Shown here: piece by piece, positions 57,037 through 64,000 of the stretch | Layout: the number at the start of each line of letters is the position of its first letter | Numbering within the stretch: the first letter of the stretch is position 1 | NCBI RefSeq assembly: GCF_008929045.1 | Contig: NZ_VFAH01000005.1 | Span: 1 to 64,000, forward strand | Direction of reading: 5' to 3' | Length of the DNA stretch: 64,000 bases | Source of the DNA: Noviherbaspirillum aerium | Lineage (GTDB): Bacteria > Pseudomonadota > Gammaproteobacteria > Burkholderiales > Burkholderiaceae_D | Notes under the pieces: model-generated | Databases searched by the model: none | Told to the model about the DNA's origin: nothing | Seen by the model: only the letters and a program-made list of their open reading frames with translations | Position numbers and translations under genes: made by a program

Positions 57037-57990
57037 ATGCAGCAGCCTCCGGACCGGCTGTCGAAATCGCGGCGACTCCGCAATGCCGCTGCTGCGTTAG
57101 CCGTTGCCGCATGCCTTCCGCTCCCGGTCCATGCCAGGAGCGAAGGACCGGCAAAGCCCTCGCCCGCCAGGCAGGACTGGTGCGAGAAGGTGACGCCGCG
57201 CCTGCCCGGCGTCACTGTCGCCGATTGCCGGGCGAGCGCGCTGCAGCCCACCGGCGCCGCTTCCCGCAAGGGCATTCCCATACTCATGCGTACCGTGCCG
57301 GCGAAAGCCGGCAAGCCGGCCGACGCCAGGCGCGTGCTGCTTCTGGGCGGCATCCATGGCGATGAACTGACTGCCTCGGCGATTGTTTTCCAGTGGATGA
57401 AGTGGCTGTCCATGCCGGAGGCGCAGACGATGCACTGGCATGTGGTGCCGCTCGTGAATCCCGATGGCCTGCTCGCGCCGAAGCCGCAGCGGGTCAATGC
57501 CAACGGCGTGGATCTGAATCGCAATTTCCCGACGCCGGGGTGGGAGAAAGACGCCCGGCATTACTGGATCAAGACCACCGGCAGCGATCCGCGCCGCTTT
57601 CCCGGCCAGTCTCCGCTGTCGGAACCGGAAACGCGCTGGCTCGATCAGGAGATCGAGCGCTTCCGGCCGGATGTCATCATTTCCGTGCATGCGCCATTCG
57701 GCGTCCTCGATCTGGACGGACCGGCCAAGGCGCCGCGCAGCTTCGGAAGACTGTATTTCAACCGTGTCGGCGTGTATCCCGGATCGCTGGGCAACTACGG
57801 CGGCACCCACAAGAACGTGCCGGTCATCACCATCGAACTGCCGAGTGCGCTGACCATGCCGAAAGCCGACGAGGCGCGCCGCATCTGGACCGACATGCTG
57901 GCATGGATAGGCGGCAGCGTGCCGCCGCAGAAAACGCGCGCAGCGTCGCCGGCGCAGCAAGGATCGCAGAAGGCGCTGGCCGAGCATTGA
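57037..57990 (+). CDS. Periplasmic M14-family zinc peptidase (MpaA-like)
   Basis: The 317-residue protein has a signal peptide (about 1-33, ending VHA). The M14 zinc ligands are in GGIHGDELTA (His, Glu) and VIISVHAP (His), and the general base Glu in TIELPSAL. NANGVDLNRNFPT carries the substrate-carboxylate Asn/Arg. The best guess is a murein tripeptide amidase or D,L-carboxypeptidase. It lies between metK and ahcY but has no evident link to SAM metabolism. Confidence 0.82.
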   Translation: MQQPPDRLSKSRRLRNAAAALAVAACLPLPVHARSEGPAKPSPARQDWCEKVTPRLPGVTVADCRASALQPTGAASRKGIPILMRTVPAKAGKPADARRVLLLGGIHGDELTASAIVFQWMKWLSMPEAQTMHWHVVPLVNPDGLLAPKPQRVNANGVDLNRNFPTPGWEKDARHYWIKTTGSDPRRFPGQSPLSEPETRWLDQEIERFRPDVIISVHAPFGVLDLDGPAKAPRSFGRLYFNRVGVYPGSLGNYGGTHKNVPVITIELPSALTMPKADEARRIWTDMLAWIGGSVPPQKTRAASPAQQGSQKALAEH

Positions 57991-58058
57991 TGCCGAATTG
58001 ATGCCAATATCGATGGCGGCCCGCGCGGTTTTCCGCCATCCGGCATCGACTCCTGCGG

Positions 58059-58064
58059 TATAAT
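58059..58064 (+). promoter_or_regulatory. TATAAT box of the ahcY transcript
   Basis: A perfect TATAAT lies 7 bases before the riboswitch, consistent with transcription starting at its first stem. The -35 region is weak. Confidence 0.55.
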
Positions 58065-58070
58065 CTCGGC

Positions 58071-58145
58071 TCCAAGGAGCGTTGCAGCACGGTGTTTCCG
58101 ACATCGTGTCAGGCTTGGATATCTTTTTCGCAACGGCGCTCACGT
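58071..58145 (+). promoter_or_regulatory. S-adenosylhomocysteine (SAH) riboswitch
   Basis: The elements of the SAH aptamer are in order. CCAAG (58072-58076) pairs with CTTGG (58114-58118) as P1. CACGGTGT (58088-58095) pairs with ACATCGTG (58101-58108) as the P2 hairpin. GAGCG (58077-58081) pairs with CGCTC (58137-58141) as the second helix/pseudoknot. Conserved GGAGCGTTGC and ACGGCGCTCAC are present. SAH riboswitches turn on ahcY when SAH rises. This one should control ahcY, the holin-like gene and metF. The expression platform lies between 58146 and AGGAGG at 58171. Confidence 0.88.
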
Positions 58146-58181
58146 TACTTTTTTCTATCTTCAACAGGAAAGGAGGGCGTG

Positions 58182-59612
58182 ATGAGCGCCGTTATCTCGA
58201 ACACCCAATCCCAAGGTTCCCAGCAGGACTACTTCGTTGCCGATCTCAGTCTCGCCGACTGGGGCCGCAAAGAGATCAAGATCGCCGAAACGGAAATGCC
58301 CGGCCTGATGGCCATCCGCGAGGAGTTCGCCGCATCCCAGCCGCTCAAGGGCGCGCTGATCACCGGCTCCCTGCACATGACCATCCAGACCGCGGTGCTG
58401 ATCCAGACGCTGGAAGCGCTGGGCGCGCGCGTGCGCTGGGCGTCCTGCAACATCTACTCCACCCAGGATCACGCGGCGGCCGCGATCGCCGCCAACGGCA
58501 CGCCGGTCTTCGCCTTCAAGGGGGAGAACCTGGATGAGTACTGGGACTTCACCCACCGCATCTTTGAATGGCCGAACGGCGAGTATTCCAACATGATCCT
58601 CGACGATGGCGGCGATGCCACGCTGCTGCTGCATCTGGGCACCCGCGCCGAGAAGGACATCAGCGTGCTCGACAAGCCGGATTCGGAAGAGGCCGTCTGC
58701 CTGTTCAATTCCATCAAGAAAAAGCTGGCGGCCGACCCGACCTGGTATTCGACACGCCTTGGCAAGATCAAGGGCGTGACAGAGGAAACCACGACCGGCG
58801 TGCATCGCCTGTACCAGATGCACAAGGAAGGCAAGCTGGCCTTCCCCGCGATCAACGTCAACGATTCCGTCACCAAGTCCAAGTTCGACAACCTGTACGG
58901 CTGCCGCGAATCGCTGGTCGACGGCATCAAGCGCGCCACCGACGTGATGGTGGCCGGCAAGATCGCCGTGGTCTGCGGCTACGGCGACGTCGGCAAGGGC
59001 TCGGCGCAGGCACTGCGCGCCCTGTCGGCGCAAGTCTGGGTCACCGAGATCGATCCGATCTGCGCACTGCAGGCCGCCATGGAAGGCTACCGCGTCGTCA
59101 CCATGGATTACGCCGCCGAGCACGGCGACATCTTCGTCACCGCCACCGGCAACTACCATGTGATCACCCATGAGCACATGAAGAAGATGAAGGACCAGGC
59201 GATCGTCTGCAACATCGGCCATTTCGACAACGAGATCGAAGTCGCCGCATTGAAGCAGTACACCTGGGAAAACATCAAGCCGCAGGTCGACCATGTGATT
59301 TTCCCCGACGGCAAGCGCATCATCCTGCTGGCCGAAGGCCGCCTGGTCAATCTCGGCTGCGGCACCGGCCATCCGTCCTACGTGATGAGCTCCTCGTTCG
59401 CCAACCAGACCATCGCCCAGATCGAGCTGTTCAGCAATACCGCGGCCTATCCGGTCGGCGTCTACACGCTGCCCAAGCATCTGGACGAGAAAGTCGCGCG
59501 CCTGCAGCTCAAGAAGCTCAATGCGAAACTGACCGAACTGACGGAAGAGCAGGCCAGCTATATCGGCGTGAAGAAGACCGGCCCGTACAAGCCGGATCAC
59601 TACCGTTATTAA
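58182..59612 (+). CDS. ahcY: Adenosylhomocysteinase
   Basis: The enzyme splits SAH to adenosine and homocysteine, removing the inhibitor left by methylations. The 476-residue protein has the NAD-binding [16 protein letters not shown], the AGCCNIYST-like [13 protein letters not shown], and the C-terminal [12 protein letters not shown] that reaches into the neighbouring subunit's NAD site. ATG 58182 follows AGGAGG by five bases. The first gene after the SAH riboswitch. Confidence 0.97.
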   Translation: MSAVISNTQSQGSQQDYFVADLSLADWGRKEIKIAETEMPGLMAIREEFAASQPLKGALITGSLHMTIQTAVLIQTLEALGARVRWASCNIYSTQDHAAAAIAANGTPVFAFKGENLDEYWDFTHRIFEWPNGEYSNMILDDGGDATLLLHLGTRAEKDISVLDKPDSEEAVCLFNSIKKKLAADPTWYSTRLGKIKGVTEETTTGVHRLYQMHKEGKLAFPAINVNDSVTKSKFDNLYGCRESLVDGIKRATDVMVAGKIAVVCGYGDVGKGSAQALRALSAQVWVTEIDPICALQAAMEGYRVVTMDYAAEHGDIFVTATGNYHVITHEHMKKMKDQAIVCNIGHFDNEIEVAALKQYTWENIKPQVDHVIFPDGKRIILLAEGRLVNLGCGTGHPSYVMSSSFANQTIAQIELFSNTAAYPVGVYTLPKHLDEKVARLQLKKLNAKLTELTEEQASYIGVKKTGPYKPDHYRY

Positions 59613-59634
59613 GATGCGTTATTAAAGAAGCGCG

Positions 59635-59671
59635 CACGTCACATTCCGGCCGCAAGCCGGGATGTGACGTG
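59635..59671 (+). other. 16-bp hairpin between ahcY and the holin-like gene
   Basis: CACGTCACATTCCGGC (59635-59650) pairs with GCCGGGATGTGACGTG (59656-59671) over 16 bases (one G-U) with a 5-base loop. No T-run follows, so it is not a normal intrinsic terminator. It may lower downstream expression or protect the ahcY message end. Confidence 0.6.
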
Positions 59672-59746
59672 AGGCGGGAGAGGAATGTTCAGCGAAAGCT
59701 TTCCCTTCCGCCGCGCTCCCTGCATTGCCGGCAAGAGGAGGTCGAC

Positions 59747-60088
59747 ATGCGTTTGCTGCTTACCTGGCTGATCAATGCCGCGGCATTGTTCATCGTGCCT
59801 TTTCTGATGAAGACGGTCTACGTCGAGAATTTCGTTGTCGCGCTGATCGCGGCGCTGGTGCTCGGCCTGGTCAATGTGCTGATCAAACCCGTCCTGGTGC
59901 TGCTGACCCTGCCGGTCACGCTGCTCACGCTGGGGCTGTTCATCTTCATCGTCAACGGGCTGATGTTCTGGGTGGTCGCGAATTTCGTCAGCGGCTTTTA
60001 CGTCGCCGGCTTCTGGTCGGCGGTCGCGGGCGCGCTGCTGTACAGCCTGATCTCGTGGGCACTCTCTGCTCTACTGCTTAAAAAATGA
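59747..60088 (+). CDS. Holin-like four-helix membrane protein (phage holin family 4)
   Basis: The 113-residue protein has four hydrophobic helices: MRLLLTWLINAAALFIVP, VALIAALVLGLVNVLIKP, LPVTLLTLGLFIFIVNGLMF and FWSAVAGALLYSLISWAL. This is the pattern of the superfamily IV holin-like proteins common outside phages. It has GAGGAGG before the start. It sits between ahcY and metF in many betaproteobacteria; there is no phage gene near, so a lysis role is unlikely. Confidence 0.85.
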   Translation: MRLLLTWLINAAALFIVPFLMKTVYVENFVVALIAALVLGLVNVLIKPVLVLLTLPVTLLTLGLFIFIVNGLMFWVVANFVSGFYVAGFWSAVAGALLYSLISWALSALLLKK

Positions 60089-60924
60089 CACAAAAGAATT
60101 TCAGCATCGAGTTTTTCCCGCCGAAGACACCGGAGGGCGCGGAGAAACTGCGCGCGACGCGCGCCAAGCTGGCCGAGCTGCGGCCGAAGTATTTTTCCGT
60201 GACTTTCGGCGCCGGCGGATCGACGCAGAAGGGCACGCTGGAAACCGTGCTCGAGATCCAGCGCGAAGGGTATGAGGCCGCGCCGCATCTGTCCTGCATC
60301 GGCAGCTCGCGCGAAAGCCTGCGCGCCATCCTCGGCGAATACAAGGCCAACGGCATCCGCCGCGTGGTGGCATTGCGCGGCGACCTGCCGAGCGGCTACG
60401 GCGCATCGGGCGAATTCCGTTATGCCAACGAGCTGGTGGAATTCATCCGCGCCGAGACCGGCGACTGGTTCCATATCGAAGTCGCGGCCTATCCGGAAAC
60501 CCATCCGCAGGCGAGGTCGCCGCAGGACGATATCCAGAGCTTCGCCCGCAAGGTCAAGGCCGGCGCCAATGCCGCCATTACCCAGTATTTCTACAATGCC
60601 GATGCCTACTTCCGCTTCGTCGAGGATGCCCGCAAGGCCGGCGTCGACGTGCCCATCGTCGCGGGCATCATGCCGATCACGAACTACTCCCAGCTGAGCC
60701 GCTTTTCCGACATGTGCGGCGCCGAGATCCCGCGCTGGATTCGCCTGAAGCTGGCCAGCTTCGGCGACGACACCGAATCGATCAAGGCCTTCGGCCTCGA
60801 CGTCGTCACGGATCTGTGCGAAAGATTGCTGGCCGGCGGCGTGCCGGGCATGCATTTCTATTCGCTCAATCAGGCGGCCACGACCACGGCATTGTGGAAG
60901 CGGCTGGACCTGTCGAACCGGTAA
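60085..60924 (+). CDS. metF: 5,10-methylenetetrahydrofolate reductase
   Basis: The enzyme makes 5-methyl-THF, the methyl donor for methionine synthase. The 279-residue FAD-binding barrel has FSIEFFPPKTPEGAEKL at the start, VALRGDLP, TQYFYNADAYFRFV and GVPGMHFYSLNQA. ATG overlaps the holin-like stop (ATGA), so it is in the SAH-controlled operon. Confidence 0.95.
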   Translation: MTQKNFSIEFFPPKTPEGAEKLRATRAKLAELRPKYFSVTFGAGGSTQKGTLETVLEIQREGYEAAPHLSCIGSSRESLRAILGEYKANGIRRVVALRGDLPSGYGASGEFRYANELVEFIRAETGDWFHIEVAAYPETHPQARSPQDDIQSFARKVKAGANAAITQYFYNADAYFRFVEDARKAGVDVPIVAGIMPITNYSQLSRFSDMCGAEIPRWIRLKLASFGDDTESIKAFGLDVVTDLCERLLAGGVPGMHFYSLNQAATTTALWKRLDLSNR

Positions 60925-60966
60925 GGGCGGGCAAGGACAGGCAAGGGCGCAGACGCTCGCGATAGT

Positions 60967-60990
60967 GGCGGCCGTCGGCTGATGGCCGCC
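60967..60990. terminator. Possible bidirectional terminator between metF and the cyclo-ligase gene
   Basis: GGCGGCC / GGCCGCC stem with a 10-base loop between convergent genes; no T-run on either side. Confidence 0.35.
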
Positions 60991-61009
60991 CTTGCCATCA
61001 ACGCCGCCG

Positions 61010-61561
61010 TCAAAGCTGCAAGGACTCGGTGATCACGCGGTCGAGCGCGATATCGAATGCATCCGCTTCAAATTCGGTGAGCGATGCCGCATAGGCAATT
61101 CCCACCGTCACCGGACGCGGCGCCTGCGCCAGCGTCCTGTCATAGAATCCTCCGCCATATCCCAGCCGGAAGCGCTGCTCATTGAAGCCGACGCACGGCA
61201 CCAGCACCGCATCGGGAAGCAGTTCTTTGTCGCCTGCCGGAATGGCGATGCCGTATTGGTCTTTTTGCATCGCGTCCCCCGGCGTCCATGCAATGAAGCG
61301 CAGCGGCGCCTCCTTGCCGACCACCACCGGCAGGGCCAGCGCAATGCCGCGTCCCGCAAGCTTTTCATATGCGTTTCGCAAGTCCGGTTCGCCGCGTATC
61401 GGCCAATACACGCCGAGTGTGCGCAAAGGATGCTCAATGCACCACGCTTCCACGCGCTCGCCAATGCAACCATCCATCTCTTGCCGAACTTCGGCGGACA
61501 TTGCTTGTCTGTTGGCAAGCAATGTCTTTCGCAAGGCGATTTTGGTCGGTTTGGTTGACAT
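61010..61561 (-). CDS. 5-formyltetrahydrofolate cyclo-ligase
   Basis: The enzyme returns 5-formyl-THF to the active folate pool. The 183-residue protein from ATG 61561 (MSTKPTKIALRKTLL) has the family's KxxLRxxL start, the substrate loop VPCVGFNEQRFRLGYGGGFYDR, and AYAASL near the end. ATG 61573 is an alternative start. Convergent with metF, another folate enzyme. Confidence 0.9.
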   Translation of the reverse strand: MSTKPTKIALRKTLLANRQAMSAEVRQEMDGCIGERVEAWCIEHPLRTLGVYWPIRGEPDLRNAYEKLAGRGIALALPVVVGKEAPLRFIAWTPGDAMQKDQYGIAIPAGDKELLPDAVLVPCVGFNEQRFRLGYGGGFYDRTLAQAPRPVTVGIAYAASLTEFEADAFDIALDRVITESLQL

Positions 61562-61860
61562 GGCATTCGGCATGGCGTGGTCGGGTTGGTCGTGATTGCG
61601 CATGCTATTCTAGTGGTGCGAGTTAAAAATTTGTTGGTCAAGTGATGCATGAGGAGCATCCCGATACCGCGCGATACCGCGTCTGGAATGCGCGCAAGGC
61701 TTCGGCCCTGCCGGGCTCGTTTCCTGGTCTCGACATGATCATTTGCCATCAACGAATTTCCGGCTCACTCCACTAGAGCATCTCCTGCGCGCATCCCGTT
61801 GGTCCCGGCGACTGTGCGACATGCTTGAATCAGACACGTATTTTTTGAAAGCGGTTTTTG

Positions 61861-63825
61861 ATGTCTCCTATGAAATGGATGGCGGGCGTTGCATTCGCCG
61901 CAGCCTCGGTCGTGCTGCTGCCCCAGGCAGCCCTTGCAAAGAAGCCGGCACCCCAGCGCGCCGCGCCCGCGTTTGCCTCCGATGATGATGTCTTCATTGC
62001 CTTGCGCGATGCCTCGCGCAGCGGCGATCTGGCGCGGGTCGAGGAGCTTGCCGCCAAGCTCGGCAATTATCTGATGCCTTCCTACGTCGACTATTACCGC
62101 CTGCGCCCCCGCATTCTCACCGCCTCCGAACAGGAAATCCGGGGTTACCTGACGCGTTATGACGGCCAGGCCATCGCCGACCGCCTGCGCAACGACTGGC
62201 TGCTGGAACTTGGACGCGCCCGCAACTGGACGCTGTTCGACGAGCAATATCCGCTGTTCGCGCTCAACGATGACACCCAGCTCAAATGCTATGCGCTGAT
62301 GTCGAAGGCGCAGAAGGGACAGAATGTGGCCGAGGAGGCGCGCACCGTGCTGGTCGGCCCGCAGAATTACGGCGAGGCCTGTCCGGCCCTGATCACGACG
62401 CTGGTCCAGGCCGGCCAGTTCACCCAGGACGATGTGTGGGCGCAGATCAGGCTGGTCGCGGAATCCGGTTTCCCCGGCACCGTCCGCCGCCTCGCGCCGC
62501 TGACCGACGCCAGCGAAACCGCGCTGATGCAGGCGCTCGACAAGCCGGACGCGGTGCTGGCGCGCGGACCCGGCAGCGGCCGTGCCGCAAACGAGGTCTT
62601 CATCCTTGCACTGGGACGCAGCGCCAAGAACAATCCCGATCGCGCGGTCGATGCGCTGGTCGCCGGCGCCAATCGCCTGAGCGAACGCGAACGCGCGCAG
62701 GCCTGGGCGCAGATCGCGCTGCCGGCTTCGCTCAAGCTTCTTCCCGAAGCCGCGGTCTACTGGCATCGCACCGCAGGCGCGACGCTGTCGCTGGAAGGTC
62801 ACCAGTGGAAAGCGCGTACTGCGCTGCGCGCTGGCGAGTGGAAGCAGGTAAGGACGACCATCGAAGCCATGCCGGCGGCGCTGGCCAATGACTCCCCCTG
62901 GGTTTACTGGCTGGCCCGGGCCTACCGCGCCGAAGGCAAGACCGAGGAAGCGCAGAAGCTGTTCGAATCGATCACCGACAAGAACGATTTCTATGGCCAA
63001 CTCGCGCTGGAAGAACTCGGACAGAAGATCAACATCCCGCCGCGCGCCCAGGCCGTGACGGCGGAAGAGGTCGCGCCGATGGCGAGCAATGCGGGATTCC
63101 AGCGCGCGCTCAAGTTCTTCGACCTGAACATGCGTTTCGAAGGCTATCGTGAATGGAACTGGGAATTGCGCAAAATGAACGATCGCCAGCATCTGGCGGC
63201 GGCGGAATTCGCGCGGCAGAAGAATGTGCTCGACCGCATGGTCAACACTTCCGACCGCACCAGGTCGGAGTTCGATTTCACTCAGCGCTTCCCGTCGCCT
63301 TACCGTGATGTGATGCGCGCCTCGACCGAGCGCCTCGGCCTCGACATGGCCTGGGTATATGGACTGATCCGCCAGGAATCGCGCTTCATCCTGAATGCGC
63401 GTTCGCATGTGGGCGCCTCCGGCCTGATGCAGCTGATGCCGGCGACGGCGCAGTATGTCGCCCGCAAGATCGGCCTGGAAGGCTTCACGCCGAGCCAGGT
63501 CAATGACATCAATACCAACATCACGCTCGGCACCAATTACCTGAACATGGTGCTCAACGACCTGGAAGGTTCGCAGGCAATGGCCACCGCCGCCTACAAT
63601 GCCGGCCCCGGCCGTCCGCGCGCATGGCGTTCGACGCTGCAGCGCCAGGTCGAAGGGGCGGTCTTCGCCGAGTCGATCCCGTTCAACGAGACCCGCGATT
63701 ACGTGAAGAAAGTATTGTCGAATGCGACATACTATGCCGCGCTGTTCGAAGGCAAGCCGCAGTCGCTGAAGGCGCGCCTCGGCACCGTGGCGCCCAAGGG
63801 ATTCGCGCCCAGCGAATTGCCCTGA
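61861..63825 (+). CDS. slt: Soluble lytic murein transglycosylase (Slt type)
   Basis: The 654-residue periplasmic enzyme cuts the glycan strands of peptidoglycan with anhydro-MurNAc formation. It has a signal peptide (about 1-26, ending ALA), a long alpha-superhelical U domain (about 40-450) and a C-terminal SLT domain. The catalytic Glu is in GLIRQESRF, followed by SHVGASGLMQLMPATA and AYNAGPGRPRAW. ATG 61861 or 61870 are both possible starts. Confidence 0.93.
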   Translation: MSPMKWMAGVAFAAASVVLLPQAALAKKPAPQRAAPAFASDDDVFIALRDASRSGDLARVEELAAKLGNYLMPSYVDYYRLRPRILTASEQEIRGYLTRYDGQAIADRLRNDWLLELGRARNWTLFDEQYPLFALNDDTQLKCYALMSKAQKGQNVAEEARTVLVGPQNYGEACPALITTLVQAGQFTQDDVWAQIRLVAESGFPGTVRRLAPLTDASETALMQALDKPDAVLARGPGSGRAANEVFILALGRSAKNNPDRAVDALVAGANRLSERERAQAWAQIALPASLKLLPEAAVYWHRTAGATLSLEGHQWKARTALRAGEWKQVRTTIEAMPAALANDSPWVYWLARAYRAEGKTEEAQKLFESITDKNDFYGQLALEELGQKINIPPRAQAVTAEEVAPMASNAGFQRALKFFDLNMRFEGYREWNWELRKMNDRQHLAAAEFARQKNVLDRMVNTSDRTRSEFDFTQRFPSPYRDVMRASTERLGLDMAWVYGLIRQESRFILNARSHVGASGLMQLMPATAQYVARKIGLEGFTPSQVNDINTNITLGTNYLNMVLNDLEGSQAMATAAYNAGPGRPRAWRSTLQRQVEGAVFAESIPFNETRDYVKKVLSNATYYAALFEGKPQSLKARLGTVAPKGFAPSELP

Positions 63826-63847
63826 GGTTCCGGGTCCTCGGTTGCGT

Positions 63848-63865
63848 GCCGGTTTGCAAACCGGC
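63848..63865. other. 18-base perfect palindrome after slt
   Basis: GCCGGTTTGCAAACCGGC reads the same on both strands. It lies 23 bases after the slt stop and 20 bases before a terminator hairpin. It could be an operator for the next gene or a short hairpin. Confidence 0.6.
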
Positions 63866-63884
63866 GCAAAAGCTTTATCCTCGA

Positions 63885-63924
63885 ATGCCGCGCTGCAGCG
63901 ATCACGCCGCAGCGCGGCATTTTC
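63885..63924 (+). terminator. Terminator-like hairpin after slt
   Basis: A 12-bp perfect stem, ATGCCGCGCTGC (63885-63896) with GCAGCGCGGCAT (63909-63920), has a 12-base loop and is followed by TTT. Confidence 0.65.
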
Positions 63925-63958
63925 GCATGGCAGCTTCGTTAAGAATGGGACAAGACGT

Positions 63959-64000
63959 ATGCAAAGCACAGAACTCGATCCAACCCTTGAGCAAACCCTC
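63959..64000 (+). CDS. Start of a gene cut by the right edge
   Basis: ATG 63959 opens MQSTELDPTLEQTL before the window ends. No stop is met and GGGA lies about 10 bases upstream (GGGACAAGACGT). Fourteen codons are too few to name the product. Confidence 0.4.
   Translation, partial: MQSTELDPTLEQTL

Noticed and set aside
61765-63969. 734-codon open frame opposite slt
   Set aside because: Antisense shadow; the plus frame carries signal peptide and SLT catalytic motifs.

Overview
The window is a stretch of GC-rich chromosome from a betaproteobacterium. It most resembles Burkholderiales, probably the Oxalobacteraceae (Herbaspirillum/Noviherbaspirillum/Massilia type). This inference rests on gene order: birA-coaX-SPOR, argB-HAD nucleotidase-slmA, grxC-secB-gpsA, lpxL-lpxL-dapF-DUF484-xerC and metK / ahcY-holin-metF. 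No database search was possible. All product names come from motifs and remembered family features.

Region 1 (1-4300) is accessory. It is visibly AT-richer than the rest and opens with the start of one IS5-type transposase and the decayed body of another, head to head. Behind them lies a compact cluster: an outer-membrane beta-barrel protein, a short Gly-rich protein with a Sec signal followed by a double-glycine-like motif, two related three-helix membrane proteins, and a stand-alone periplasmic C39 cysteine peptidase. I read this as an export/processing system for a secreted Gly-rich peptide, similar in logic to Fap amyloid clusters but of different composition. It is the best candidate here for something undescribed.

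Region 2 (4397-27300) is mostly core metabolism and envelope. It holds biotin ligase, type III pantothenate kinase and a SPOR protein. An ECF sigma / zinc anti-sigma / CWC trio follows, then argB, slmA, a fused pabB-pabC, and a stack of three drug/metabolite-type exporters. Next come MoeB-like, CtpA, EnvC, GpmA, rhodanese, glutaredoxin, SecB, an SH3 protein and GpsA, and then a small group of cupin, ribbon-helix-helix and DJ-1/PfpI proteins.

Region 3 (27984-39675) is one complete type II secretion operon in the order gspG-H-I-J-K-L-M-N-D-E-F-C. Many start/stop codons overlap. A previously unnoticeable 20-codon micro-ORF built from four ATG-starting repeats sits between gspM and gspN.

Region 4 (39793-49813) has a small basic protein, hslUV, and a two-STAS-domain protein. 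A zinc-homeostasis block follows: a ZnuD-like TonB receptor with a small His/Cys protein upstream, a DksA with a very long Lys/Ala tail and a Cys-poor finger, a His-rich CobW/ZNG-type GTPase, and a Fur-family (Zur-like) repressor. Copies of a short dispersed repeat lie in the two gene-free gaps of this block.

Region 5 (49814-64000) runs rlmI, xerC, DUF484, dapF, two LpxL-type acyltransferases, then divergently metK. After metK come an M14 peptidase and an SAH riboswitch controlling ahcY, a four-helix holin-like protein and metF. The region ends with 5-formyl-THF cyclo-ligase, a Slt-type lytic transglycosylase and the first codons of a further gene. metK, ahcY and metF together form an S-adenosylmethionine recycling block. 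No tRNA, rRNA or CRISPR array was seen.
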